Below, one piece after another: positions 24,565 through 33,352 of a DNA stretch of 37,584 nt. The position numbers and the translations under genes are program-made. The notes under the pieces are model-generated. The model was not told where the DNA came from. It did not search any database and saw only the letters and a program-made list of their open reading frames with translations. Position 1 is the stretch's first letter, and each line of letters begins with the position of its first letter. This DNA is from Solirubrobacterales bacterium (lineage in GTDB: Bacteria; Actinomycetota; Thermoleophilia; Solirubrobacterales; Solirubrobacteraceae), in the NCBI GenBank assembly GCA_027315115.1, contig DAHUYQ010000009.1, positions 1-37,584 of the forward strand, in the 5' to 3' direction.

Positions 24565-26079
24565 ATGCCCAAGTTCGCCCAGCTCGCTTCACGCCTGAGT
24601 ACCCGCGGCTGGCTCGTCGCCGGCGGCGCCACGATCGGCGGGATCCTCGTCATCTACCTGTTCATGCACATGATCTCGGCGCCGAGCTACTCGACGCTCA
24701 TGACCGGCATCGAACCTGCGCAGACCGGCAAGATGACCGCGGCGCTGAGCGCGAAGGGCATCCCCTACGAACTGCAGAACAACGGCACGGCACTGGCGGT
24801 CCAGTCCAACATGGTCGCGCAAGCGCGCATCGCACTCGCGAGCGCCGGCATGCTCGGCGACGGCAGCCAGCCCGGCTTCTCCCTGTTCGAAAAAACGAGC
24901 CTCGGCGAAAGCAGCTTCCAGCAGCAGGTCACCTATCAGCGGGCGCTGCAGGGGCAGCTCGAGCAGACGATCGACCAGATCCAGGGCGTCTCGGGCTCAC
25001 AGGTCGAGCTGGTGCTGCCGAGCCCTCAGAGCCAGGTCTTCGCCGAAAGCCAGCAGCCCTCCTCCGCGGCGGTGCTGCTGACCACCGCCGGCGCGCTGGA
25101 ACCCAGCGCGGTGCGCGGCATCGCGCACCTGGTCGCCTCCAGCGTCCCGGGACTGAAGCTGAGCCAGGTCACGATCACCGAAGGCTCCGGCCAGCTTCTG
25201 TGGCCCACGCAGGGCTCAGAAGGCGGTGAAGGCGGCGAAGCGGACAGCATCCAGGCGGCGCAGACCCACTACGACCAGCAGACCGCGGCCGGCCTGGAGG
25301 CGATGCTCGCCCAGACGCTCGGGCCCGGCAAGGCCCAGATCCAGGTCTACGCCAACCTCAATCTCAACAAGACCACCGAAGAACAGCTCAAGTACGGCAA
25401 GAAGGGCGTGCCGCTGCAGGAATCCAAGAACCTGGAGACGCTGACCGGCAACGGCTCCGGCGTCAGCAACGGCACCGGCACCGCGACGATCCCCACCTAC
25501 GCGACCACCTCGGGGGGCAAGTCCAACTACAAGCACGAAGTGACCAACACCACGCTCGGCGTCGAAAAGACGGTCCTGCACAACACGGTCGCGCCGGGCG
25601 CGGTCACCAGCGAGCACGTCTCGGTGCTGCTGGACAACTCGGTGCCCGCCTCCGCGCTCCCCGCCGTCAAGGAAGCGATCACCAATGCCGCCGGGATCGA
25701 ACCCAAGCGCGGCGACACGCTCTCGATCGGCAGGATGGCCTTCGCCAAGACGCCGACCGCGAGCGCGTCCTCCACCAGCAGCATGCTGGGCTACGCCAAG
25801 GACGTGCTGCTGGGCATCGCGGCGATCGTGTTCCTGTTCTTCACGACGCGGTTCCTGCGCAAGCGCGAGCGTGAGCAGATCGACCATGAGCCGATCTGGC
25901 TGAGCGAGCTGGAGATGCCGGTGCCGCTGTCTGAGCTGGAGCGCGAAACGGCCAGCTCCGCTCCCGAGCCGGAGCTGGTCGCCAGCGGCAGCCCGGCGCG
26001 CCAGCGTGTCGAGGAGCTCGCGGCCAGCAGCCCCGACACCGTCGCAAAGCAGCTCAGCTCCTGGATGAAGGAGAGCTGA
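24565..26079 (+). CDS. fliF: Flagellar MS-ring protein FliF
   Basis: Membrane ring protein on which the flagellum is built. The first membrane helix is at about residues 15-37 (WLVAGGATIGGILVIYLFMH). The large extracytoplasmic part contains the ring motifs YELQNNGTALAV and YQRALQGQLEQTIDQIQGVS. The second helix is at about 414-431 (VLLGIAAIVFLFFTTRFL), followed by a cytoplasmic tail that binds FliG. The 504 residues are normal for this phylum. A Gly/Glu loop (GSEGGEGGEADS) lies near residue 222. Glutamate codons change sharply: 17 GAA to 5 GAG before the second helix, 1 GAA to 12 GAG after it. Confidence 0.96.
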   Translation: MPKFAQLASRLSTRGWLVAGGATIGGILVIYLFMHMISAPSYSTLMTGIEPAQTGKMTAALSAKGIPYELQNNGTALAVQSNMVAQARIALASAGMLGDGSQPGFSLFEKTSLGESSFQQQVTYQRALQGQLEQTIDQIQGVSGSQVELVLPSPQSQVFAESQQPSSAAVLLTTAGALEPSAVRGIAHLVASSVPGLKLSQVTITEGSGQLLWPTQGSEGGEGGEADSIQAAQTHYDQQTAAGLEAMLAQTLGPGKAQIQVYANLNLNKTTEEQLKYGKKGVPLQESKNLETLTGNGSGVSNGTGTATIPTYATTSGGKSNYKHEVTNTTLGVEKTVLHNTVAPGAVTSEHVSVLLDNSVPASALPAVKEAITNAAGIEPKRGDTLSIGRMAFAKTPTASASSTSSMLGYAKDVLLGIAAIVFLFFTTRFLRKREREQIDHEPIWLSELEMPVPLSELERETASSAPEPELVASGSPARQRVEELAASSPDTVAKQLSSWMKES

Positions 26080-26083
26080 GCCG

Positions 26084-27142
26084 GTGAGCATCGAGCTGCC
26101 GGGCGCCCAGGAGACGCCCGCCCTCCCGGTTCAGACGCTCGAGCGGATGCCAGGCCGCCGCAAGGCGGCGGTGCTGATCGCGGCGCTCGGCCCCGAGCGC
26201 GCCGCCAGCGTCATCCAGCATCTCGCCGAGGACGAGGTCGAAGCGCTCTCTCTGGAAATGAGCAAGCTCGACACGATCGGCGAGCGCACCGCCGAGTCGA
26301 TCATGGTCGAGCTGGCATCGCTCACCGAGGAGCAGATCGCGGTCTCCGGCGGCATGGAGCTGACTCGCGAAGTGCTGGAGAAGGCGCTCGGCTCCGAGCG
26401 CGCGGCCGAGCTGCTCGGACGGCTCTCCAGCATCACCGAAATGCGGCCGTTCGAGTTCCTGCGCCGCACTCCCCCCGACCAGATCTCCGCGTTCCTGAAG
26501 ACCGAGTCGCCGCAGACCGTCGCGCTGGTGGTCGCCAACCTGCACTCCAGCCTCGCGGCCCAGGTGCTCGCCCGGCTACCCGAGACCATGCGCCCCGAGG
26601 TTGCGCTGCGGATCGCACGGATGGGCGAGGCGAGCGCCGAGATCATCCACCAGGTCGAGGAGATCGTCCGCCAGAAGCTCTCGGTGGTGGTGCGGCAGGA
26701 GTACGCGACGGCGGGCGGCGTCAAAGCGCTTGCCGACATCCTCGGCCACACCGATCGTTCCACCGAGCGCGTCGTGCTCGACCACCTGGGCAGCGAGGAC
26801 GGGGAGCTGGCCGAGGAGGTTCGGCGCATGCTGTTCGTCTTCGAGGACATCGTCAAGCTCGACGATCGCGCGATCCAGCAGGTGCTGCGCGAGGCCGACC
26901 AGAAAGATCTGGTGCTGGCGATGCGCGGCGCGCCGGAGGCCGTCAAGCAGGGTGTGCTCTCCAACATGTCAGAGCGCGGCGCCGCGATGCTGCTGGAGGA
27001 GCTGGAGATCCAGCAGCCCCAGCGCAAGCGCGACGTGGACGCTGCCCAGGGCCGGATCGTGGCGGTGGTCAGGAGGCTCGAGGAAAACGGCACGATCGTG
27101 ATCGCGCGTGGCGAGGACGACGCCGAGAGCGACGTTGTCTGA
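26084..27142 (+). CDS. fliG: Flagellar motor switch protein FliG
   Basis: Rotor protein that takes torque from the stator and binds FliF and FliM. The N-terminal domain has GRRKAAVLIAALGPERAASV, the middle domain KTESPQTVALVVANLHSSLA with VLARLP, and the C-terminal domain FVFEDIVKLDDRAIQQVLRE, the helix of charged residues that meets the stator. The start is GTG at 26084. The 352 residues are typical. The end overlaps fliH. Glutamates are nearly all GAG. Confidence 0.96.
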   Translation: MSIELPGAQETPALPVQTLERMPGRRKAAVLIAALGPERAASVIQHLAEDEVEALSLEMSKLDTIGERTAESIMVELASLTEEQIAVSGGMELTREVLEKALGSERAAELLGRLSSITEMRPFEFLRRTPPDQISAFLKTESPQTVALVVANLHSSLAAQVLARLPETMRPEVALRIARMGEASAEIIHQVEEIVRQKLSVVVRQEYATAGGVKALADILGHTDRSTERVVLDHLGSEDGELAEEVRRMLFVFEDIVKLDDRAIQQVLREADQKDLVLAMRGAPEAVKQGVLSNMSERGAAMLLEELEIQQPQRKRDVDAAQGRIVAVVRRLEENGTIVIARGEDDAESDVV

Positions 27143-27782
27143 GAGCGCCGCAGATCCGGGAGCGCCGACCGCGACGCTCTACGCCTTCGAGCACCTGCAG
27201 TCCTCCGCGCCGCCGAACCCGCGCGCGGCGCAGCAGGTTCTCGAGCGCGCGCAGGCGCAGGCGGACGCGATCCGCGAGCAGGCGCGCGGCGAAGGCTTCC
27301 AGCAGGGTCTGGTCGAAGGTCAGACGCAGGGGCGCAGCGCGGCGCAGGCCGCCGCCGCGGCGCTCAGCCAGGCGCTCGACCACGCGCTCGCCCAGCGCGA
27401 GCAGATGACGGTCGCGCTCGCCCACGACGCGGTGGAACTGGCGCTCGAGCTCGCGGCCAAGATCGTCCATGGCACGATCGAGAGCCAGCCCGAGCGCATC
27501 CTCGACGTGGTCACAGATGCCCTGCGCCCGATCGCCGACAGGCGCAGGCTCACGATCCTCGTGGACCCCGCCGACCTGGATCTGGTCAGCTCCTCGCTCG
27601 ACCAGCTCCGCGGCCAGGCCGGCGGAATCGAGCTCTGCGAGGTCCAGGCCGACAGGCGCGTCGGGCGCGGCGGCGCGATTGTGCGCACCTCCGAGGGCGA
27701 GGTCGACGCCACCGTGGCCACCCAGCTTGAGAAGGCGCGCGAAGTGATCGTCGCCGAGCTCGGCGTCAGGCCGGCGCCATGA
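27108..27782 (+). CDS. fliH: Flagellar assembly protein FliH
   Basis: Regulator and stator of the FliI ATPase in the export apparatus. A long helix with small-residue repeats (ARGEGFQQGLVEGQTQGRSA) is followed by the C-terminal domain VELALELAAKIVHGTIESQP and SLDQLRGQAGGIEL. The GTG at 27108 overlaps fliG by 35 bp; a TTG at 27135 with GAGAG upstream overlaps it by only 8 bp and is an equally good start. The end overlaps fliI by four bases. Confidence 0.9.
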   Translation: MARTTPRATLSESAADPGAPTATLYAFEHLQSSAPPNPRAAQQVLERAQAQADAIREQARGEGFQQGLVEGQTQGRSAAQAAAAALSQALDHALAQREQMTVALAHDAVELALELAAKIVHGTIESQPERILDVVTDALRPIADRRRLTILVDPADLDLVSSSLDQLRGQAGGIELCEVQADRRVGRGGAIVRTSEGEVDATVATQLEKAREVIVAELGVRPAP

Positions 27783-29248
27783 TCGCGGAGTCCCAGGTCC
27801 CGACCGACCTGATGGGCAGAGCGGCCGGAGCCCTGCGCCGCGCCGAGCTGCTCGGCCGCCACGGTCGCGTCAACAACCTGATCGGCCTGATCATCGAGGC
27901 CACCGGGCTGGTCGCCGAGGTCGGCGAGGTGTGCAAGATCAGCGCCGGCCGCGACCGGCCGCCTGTCAGCGCCGAGGTCGTCGGCTTCAGAGAGGGACGC
28001 ACGCTGCTGATGCCGCTCGGCGAGCTGCACGGCATCGGCCCCGGCACCAAGGTGCAGGGCACCGGCGCGCCGTTTCGCGTCGCCGCCGGCAGCCACCTGC
28101 TCGGGCACGTGCTGGATGGGCTGGGACGCCCGCTCCAGGACGACCTCGGCGCATCCGAGCAGTGCGCGCGCCGCAGCACCACCGTTCCGCGCTCCACCAT
28201 CGCGGCGCCGCCCGACCCTCTAAGCCGGCCCCGCATCACCGAGCGCGTCGGCCTGGGCGTGCGCGCGCTCGACGGCCTCGTGCCCTGCGGCCGCGGCCAG
28301 CGGCTTGGCATCTTCGCCGGCTCCGGCGTGGGCAAGTCCTCGCTGATGGGCATGATCGCCCGATCCAGCAGCGCGTCGGTGAACGTGATCGCGCTGGTCG
28401 GCGAGCGCGGCCGCGAGGTGCGCGAGTTCATCGAGCGCGACCTCGGCGAGGCGATCGAGCGCTCCGTGGTGGTCGTGGCGACCTCCGACCAGCCGGCGCT
28501 CGTGCGCATCAAGGCGGCCTTCACCGCCACCACGATCGCCGAGCACTTCCGCGACGAAGGCCACGACGTGATGCTGATGATGGACTCGGTGACCAGGTTC
28601 GCGATGGCCCAGCGCGAGGTCGGCCTGGCGATCGGCGAGCCGCCCGCGACCCGCGGCTACACGCCCAGCGTCTTCGCCCTGCTGCCCCGCCTGCTGGAGC
28701 GCGCCGGCACCAACCCGCAGGGCTCGATCACCGGCCTCTACACGGTGCTGGTCGACGGCGACGACATGAACGAGCCGATCGCCGACGCGGTCCGCTCGAT
28801 CCTCGACGGCCACGTGGTGCTCACCCGCTCGCTCGCGCACGCCGGCCATTACCCCGCGATCGACGTGTTGCAGAGCGTCTCGCGCCTGATCTCCGACATC
28901 GCCACCCCCGAGGTGATCGCCGCCGGGCAGAGCGTGCGCTCCGCCTTGGCGGCGCTGCGCGAGAAGGAAGACCTGATCTCGATCGGCGCCTACCGCCCCG
29001 GCACCGACCCCGCGCTCGACGCCGCGCTGGCCCACAAGCAGCAGATCGAGGCGTTCCTGCGCCAGCGCGTCAGCGACCGCAGCGACCCGGCGCGCAGCGA
29101 CGAGGCGCTGCTGCAGATCGCCGCCTCCCTGAACGCGGCGCTGCAGGGCGCCGAAGAACCCGTCGTGGACGCCGAGCCGGTGGTCGTCGAGCCGCAGGTC
29201 GCGGTGATGGACAACGCGCCTTCTGCGATCCCCGCGTTGCGGCTGTAG
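27779..29248 (+). CDS. fliI: Flagellum-specific ATPase FliI
   Basis: Export ATPase, cytoplasmic hexamer related to the F1 beta subunit. Walker A is GIFAGSGVGKSSLMGMI, Walker B is VMLMMDSVTRFAMAQREVG, and the catalytic region continues IGEPPATRGYTPSVFALLPR. The C-terminal export-gate part includes SQ-free DPALDAALAHKQQIEAFLRQ. An acidic tail of about 35 residues (EEPVVDAEPVVVEPQVAV) extends beyond the usual end. It is the last flagellar gene here; fliJ, which normally follows, is absent and a hairpin and a P450 gene come next. Confidence 0.96.
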   Translation: MIAESQVPTDLMGRAAGALRRAELLGRHGRVNNLIGLIIEATGLVAEVGEVCKISAGRDRPPVSAEVVGFREGRTLLMPLGELHGIGPGTKVQGTGAPFRVAAGSHLLGHVLDGLGRPLQDDLGASEQCARRSTTVPRSTIAAPPDPLSRPRITERVGLGVRALDGLVPCGRGQRLGIFAGSGVGKSSLMGMIARSSSASVNVIALVGERGREVREFIERDLGEAIERSVVVVATSDQPALVRIKAAFTATTIAEHFRDEGHDVMLMMDSVTRFAMAQREVGLAIGEPPATRGYTPSVFALLPRLLERAGTNPQGSITGLYTVLVDGDDMNEPIADAVRSILDGHVVLTRSLAHAGHYPAIDVLQSVSRLISDIATPEVIAAGQSVRSALAALREKEDLISIGAYRPGTDPALDAALAHKQQIEAFLRQRVSDRSDPARSDEALLQIAASLNAALQGAEEPVVDAEPVVVEPQVAVMDNAPSAIPALRL

Positions 29249-29257
29249 GAGGATCCA

Positions 29258-29281
29258 GCGCCGCGTCAACGCTCGCGGCGC
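29258..29281 (+). terminator. Hairpin after fliI
   Basis: A perfect 8-bp stem (GCGCCGCG / CGCGGCGC) with an 8-base loop begins ten bases after the fliI stop. There is no T-run, which is common for high-GC actinobacterial terminators. It marks a plausible end of the flagellar operon. Confidence 0.5.
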
Positions 29282-29476
29282 CGAGGTGCTCGCGAACGCA
29301 CGCTCGTGCGGCATCGGCGCCCCAAGCTGAGCAACGCTAAACATTTCATATACACAATCGTCATCTGGCTGACCAAGGCTGGGTACATAGCGACAGCACC
29401 GAGCATGCCGATGTAGCGTGCCGGCCGCCTGCACGGTGGCGGGCGTCACAGCAACGTCTCCCAAGGAGGGGCCCAC

Positions 29477-30859
29477 ATGCAGTCGATCGCGAGCCTGCCC
29501 GGGCCGCGTGGCATTCCGCTTCTCGGCGCTCGCCAGCTCGCTCCGGAGACCGCGCATCTGCGGCTCGAGGAATGGTGCGAGCGCCACGGCCCGATCTTCA
29601 GGTTCGACACCGGCGGCCGGCGCTGGATGGCGATCGGCGAGATGGAGGCGATCGCAGGCGTGCTCAGAGAGCGGCCCGACGTCTTCGCACGCATCTGGCC
29701 GGCGCCGCTGCGGCCCGAGGCAGCCACCGCGCTGGGGCCGCTGTGGCAGGAGGGCCAGCAGTGGCGGCGCACGCGCCGCCTTGCGATCGCGTCCCTGGAC
29801 GCCGATCACCTGCACCGCTACTTCCACGCCACACGAGTCGCCAGCGGGTGGCTGCGACGCGGACTGCAGGAGCGCGCCAGGGACGGCGGTCCACTGGCGA
29901 TCGGCGAGCAGCTCGCGGACTTCGCCGTCGACGCGTGCCTGGCGCTCTCGTTCGGCTTCGAGCTGAGGTCCCTGGAGCGCAGTCATGGCGACCTGCGCGC
30001 TCTCGTCCAGGCCGCGAGCGCCGCCCTGCCGGGCTTCCCGGGCGCGGTGGTGGCCGCCCGCAGGCCGGCGCGCGCCTCCGCGAGTGCTCTCCCGCCGGCG
30101 CTCGGCGAGCTGCAGGAGGCACTCGCCACGCTGCTGGCGGACGCGCGCCGCCGCGCCAGCGCCGACTCCAGCCCGCAGGACGGCACGGCGAGCTTCGTCT
30201 CCGCAATGCTGGCCGCGCGGGGAAGGCAGGGAGACTTCGAGGATGGCGAGATCCTCGGCACCGCCGCCGGCCTGCTGCTAGCCGGCAGCCAGAGCACCGC
30301 CTCGGCGGCGGCATGGGCGCTGTGGCTCGCCGCGCGCGATCACGACATCCAGGCGCGGATCGCCAGGGAGGCCAGCAAGGCGCTCGGAGACTCCCCCTCA
30401 CCGTCGGATCTGAGCACCGTCTCGCGCCTTCGCTTCTGCCGGGCGGTGGTGCTCGAGGCTCTGCGCCTGAAGCCAGCGACGCCGATCCTCGCGGTGCAGC
30501 CGGTCGTCCGCACGACGATCATGGACATCACGCTGCCTCCCGGCACCCCGGTGTGCCTGCTGCTGCGCTACGCCACGACCGACGGCGATATCGAGACGGT
30601 GAACGTCGAGCAGTGGCTGAACGACGCGCAGACGCCCGAAGGGGGTCCGTTCCTCGCCTTCGGATCGGGAGCACGCTTCTGCCCCGGCAAGACGCTCGCG
30701 CTGATGCTGGCCACCACGGCCCTTGCGATGATCGTCCGCAACTTCCACGTCGAGCTGGACAGCGAGACCGTCATCGAGCACGCCGGGCCGCTGTCGATGG
30801 AGCCGCGTGGGCTGATGGTGCGGCTGCGCGAGCGCGAGGCGAGCGGCCGCCTGCGCTGA
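29477..30859 (+). CDS. Cytochrome P450, divergent
   Basis: Heme monooxygenase of 460 residues. The start MQSIASLPGPRGIPLLGA lacks a membrane anchor. The ExxR of helix K is EALR in VVLEALRLKP, and the heme loop is FGSGARFCPGK with Cys402. The oxygen-binding I helix reads LLLAGSQSTASAA, so the usual acid-Thr pair (AGxE/DTT) is replaced by Gln-Ser; the PERF-like motif is also degenerate (VNVEQWL). Oxygen activation may therefore differ from normal, or the enzyme uses peroxide or has another role. AAGGAGG lies seven bases before the ATG. No redox partner gene adjoins it. The substrate is unknown. Confidence 0.9.
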   Translation: MQSIASLPGPRGIPLLGARQLAPETAHLRLEEWCERHGPIFRFDTGGRRWMAIGEMEAIAGVLRERPDVFARIWPAPLRPEAATALGPLWQEGQQWRRTRRLAIASLDADHLHRYFHATRVASGWLRRGLQERARDGGPLAIGEQLADFAVDACLALSFGFELRSLERSHGDLRALVQAASAALPGFPGAVVAARRPARASASALPPALGELQEALATLLADARRRASADSSPQDGTASFVSAMLAARGRQGDFEDGEILGTAAGLLLAGSQSTASAAAWALWLAARDHDIQARIAREASKALGDSPSPSDLSTVSRLRFCRAVVLEALRLKPATPILAVQPVVRTTIMDITLPPGTPVCLLLRYATTDGDIETVNVEQWLNDAQTPEGGPFLAFGSGARFCPGKTLALMLATTALAMIVRNFHVELDSETVIEHAGPLSMEPRGLMVRLREREASGRLR

Positions 30860-30863
30860 GCGG

Positions 30864-30883
30864 CGGGGATCCCGCGATCCCCG
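30864..30883. terminator. Bidirectional hairpin between P450 and GT1 genes
   Basis: A perfect 8-bp stem (CGGGGATC / GATCCCCG) with a 4-base loop lies five bases after the P450 stop and 45 bases beyond the convergent glycosyltransferase stop. It is well placed to end both transcripts, although it lacks T-runs. Confidence 0.6.
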
Positions 30884-30928
30884 GCGCTGCGCATAAGACG
30901 CTGACCGTCGACCGAGCTCTAGAGGGAG

Positions 30929-32182
30929 CTAGATCCGCATAGAGCTTCCTTGCACCAGGCGATCTCGGCTTACGATGCCCTCGATGGCGCCCGCTCCGGC
31001 GGCGGCGCCGCCGGCCGCCGCAAACGCCTCACCGATGCGCCGTGCGCCGTCGCGAAGCTCGATCGCCGCCGACACCGCGTCGGCCAGGCGCGCCGGCGTA
31101 AGGCGGCGAGGGGAGAGTCGCACGCCGGCTCCGGCGAGCTCGACTCTGCGGGCGACGTCGACCTGGTCGCGTCCGAAGGGCACCACGCAGACGGGGACGC
31201 CCTGCGCCAGCGCCTTCTGCGTTATGCCAGCTCCGCCGTGCGTGATCGCGCAACAGGCCTGGGCCAGCAGCGGACTGTGCGGCACGAAGCTCTCCAGGTG
31301 CGCGTTGTCCGGCACGCGCAGCCCGTCGAGCGCATGGGCGGGCATCGTCGCCACGACGTCCAGCTCCGAGTCGGCCAGTGCCTCGAAGGCGACGCGCACC
31401 AGGCGCTTGTCGCGCTGGTGCTCCGAGGAGGTGCTGACGAGCACGATCGGCCGACCGCTGGGCGTGGTCGGCAGCGAGGTGTCTGACGGCGGGTCCCACG
31501 CGCATGGGCCGATCATCCGCAGCCACGCGGGCCATGTCTCGCGGGAGAACTCGAACGGCTCGGCGCTCATGTAGAGAACCAGTGGCGCGCCCACGAACAC
31601 GTCGATCGCGCTGCGCAGGCAAGGCGCGCCGGCTCGGCGACGGATGCGGTTCAGGCGCCCGCGAAGCTGCATGTTCATGACCGCGCTCTGCGCCGGCCAG
31701 ATCGCGGCGTCGCGCATACGCCCGGGAAAGCCCGCTGCCGGGGCGAGCCCCAGACCTCGCGGCGGCGAGCCTGTCGATCGCAGCGGAATCGGGAAGGGGG
31801 CGAACTGCGCCCAGGGCATGCCTGACGCCTCGGCGACCGCCGCGGCGCCCCAGGCCAGGCAGTCGATCAGCAGCGCGTCGGGGCGGTGCGTCTGGATCGC
31901 CTCGGCTAGGTCGCCCACCTCGTGGTCGGCGCGGGCCAGGAACGTCTCCAGCGTCCGCCGGCTCCTGCCCGCGATCGTGCGCGCCCTGTAGTCGTCGAGC
32001 TCGATCTCGGCCACCGCCGGGGCGACTGGCTCCGTGTCGAAGCCAAGCCGTCGCATCAGTGGAACCTGGGACGGCAGCGTCCGCAGCGCAACCTCATGAC
32101 CGCGCTGGCGCAGCTCCTGAAGGATCGGCACGATTGGATAGAGATGCCCGCGGGCGGGCGTGGTGTAGGCGAGCAGCTTCAC
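30929..32182 (-). CDS. GT1 (UGT/MGT-like) glycosyltransferase
   Basis: Transfers a sugar from an NDP-sugar to a small molecule; family GT1, the group of macrolide and sterol-type glycosyltransferases. The N-terminal acceptor domain begins LLAYTTPARGHLYPIVPILQ. The donor domain has IVLVSTSSEHQRDKRLV and the signature ITHGGAGITQKALAQGVPV with VPFGRDQVDVARR. I chose the GTG at 32182, where GGAG lies five bases upstream; the product has 417 residues. It is cytoplasmic and has no signal. Its neighbours are two P450s and a DyP peroxidase, suggesting tailoring of a lipophilic metabolite, but no scaffold-forming enzyme is present in the window. Confidence 0.9.
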   Translation of the reverse strand: MKLLAYTTPARGHLYPIVPILQELRQRGHEVALRTLPSQVPLMRRLGFDTEPVAPAVAEIELDDYRARTIAGRSRRTLETFLARADHEVGDLAEAIQTHRPDALLIDCLAWGAAAVAEASGMPWAQFAPFPIPLRSTGSPPRGLGLAPAAGFPGRMRDAAIWPAQSAVMNMQLRGRLNRIRRRAGAPCLRSAIDVFVGAPLVLYMSAEPFEFSRETWPAWLRMIGPCAWDPPSDTSLPTTPSGRPIVLVSTSSEHQRDKRLVRVAFEALADSELDVVATMPAHALDGLRVPDNAHLESFVPHSPLLAQACCAITHGGAGITQKALAQGVPVCVVPFGRDQVDVARRVELAGAGVRLSPRRLTPARLADAVSAAIELRDGARRIGEAFAAAGGAAAGAGAIEGIVSRDRLVQGSSMRI

Positions 32183-32326
32183 GTCTGCTCCCCGAGCAGA
32201 CGCCGGATCATGCGTGCCGCAGCGCGCTCGTGCCCGAGGTCGTGCGAGATCACAGACAGCAATTATGAAACGCCGTGGCCGTCTACGGACCTGCGCGCTC
32301 TCGCGGCTGCCAGAATCGCTGGAGGC

Positions 32327-33352
32327 ATGGCGACGCCGACGGCGCAGACCCCGGAGCCCCAGGCGATTCTCCAGGCGCCGAGTGAGGCGGCGATCTTCCT
32401 CGTGCTCTGCGTTCAGGAGAGCGCGGAGGACCACGTTCGCGACGCGCTCGCCGACGTTGGCGGGGTGATCCGCTCGGTCGGCTTTCGGATCCCCGACGGG
32501 CGGCTGAGCTGCGTGGTCGGCATCGGCTCGGCGCTGTGGGATCGGATGGTGGGCGGGCCGCGTCCGGCCTCGCTGCACCCGTTCGTCGAGCTCGACGGGC
32601 CGTCTCACAAGGCGCCGGCGACGCCGGGCGACCTGCTGCTGCACATCCGCGCCGGACGAGCCGACCTCTGCTTCGAGCTCGCGCAGCGTCTGGTGGGACG
32701 CCTCGGCCCGAGCGTGCGCGTGGTCGACGAGGTGCACGGCTTCAAGTCGTTCGACGAGCGAGACCTGCTCGGCTTCGTGGACGGCACGGAGAGCCCCATG
32801 GGGCGCGCGGCGCCGGCCGCGGCTCTGATCGGCGCGGAGGACGCAGCCTTCGCCAGCGGCAGCTACGTGATCGTGCAGCGATACCTCCACGATCTGAGCG
32901 CATGGGACGCGCTCTCGGTCGCCGAGCAGGAGCTGATCGTCGGGCGCACCAAGCTCAGCGACATCGAGCTGCCCGACGAGGTCAAGCCGCGCAACTCCCA
33001 TGTCGCGCTGAACACGATCCTCGACGCCGAAGGCAAGCAGCGGCAGGTGCTGCGGTTCAACATGCCGTTCGGCCGGGTCGGCGATGGCGAGTACGGGACC
33101 TACTTCATCGGCTACGCTCGCGACCCGGGCGTCTTGGAGCAGATGCTCCAGAACATGTTCATCGGCAACCCGCCTGGCAACACCGACCGCATCCTGGACT
33201 TCTCGACGGCGCGCACGGGGACGCTGTTCTTCGTGCCGGCGCTGGATCTCTTGGAAGACCTGCCGGCGCGGGACACCGGACGCTCGCAGCCGGCACAGCG
33301 GGCGAGCGCCGCGCCGCGCGACGAGTCGCTGGGGATCGGCGGCCTCAGGTAG
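32327..33352 (+). CDS. DyP-type peroxidase with encapsulin-targeting C-terminus
   Basis: Heme peroxidase of the DyP family, expected cargo of the encapsulin at 36676. The catalytic motif is GFVDG (Asp152), with the proximal His225 in KPRNSHVALN and distal Arg243 in LRFNMPFGR. After an Ala/Arg/Pro-rich linker the chain ends in DESLGIGGLR (residues 332-341), the canonical encapsulin-targeting peptide pattern. The 341 residues are normal. The ATG at 32327 has GGAGG only one base upstream, so spacing is poor, but the protein family begins here. It diverges from the GT1 gene with 144 bp between, and its 3' end overlaps the convergent P450 by 8 bp. The shell gene is not adjacent, which is unusual. 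Confidence 0.95.
   Translation: MATPTAQTPEPQAILQAPSEAAIFLVLCVQESAEDHVRDALADVGGVIRSVGFRIPDGRLSCVVGIGSALWDRMVGGPRPASLHPFVELDGPSHKAPATPGDLLLHIRAGRADLCFELAQRLVGRLGPSVRVVDEVHGFKSFDERDLLGFVDGTESPMGRAAPAAALIGAEDAAFASGSYVIVQRYLHDLSAWDALSVAEQELIVGRTKLSDIELPDEVKPRNSHVALNTILDAEGKQRQVLRFNMPFGRVGDGEYGTYFIGYARDPGVLEQMLQNMFIGNPPGNTDRILDFSTARTGTLFFVPALDLLEDLPARDTGRSQPAQRASAAPRDESLGIGGLR

Noticed and set aside
31508..31516. GCCGATCA motif inside the GT1 gene (and similar copies in coding DNA)
   Set aside because: No -35 partner at 15 bases and no downstream start in the right direction; chance occurrence.
32183..33001. Upstream extension of the GT1 gene to a 690-residue protein
   Set aside because: The added part is antisense to the DyP gene and has no domain; GTG 32182 with GGAG marks the real start.
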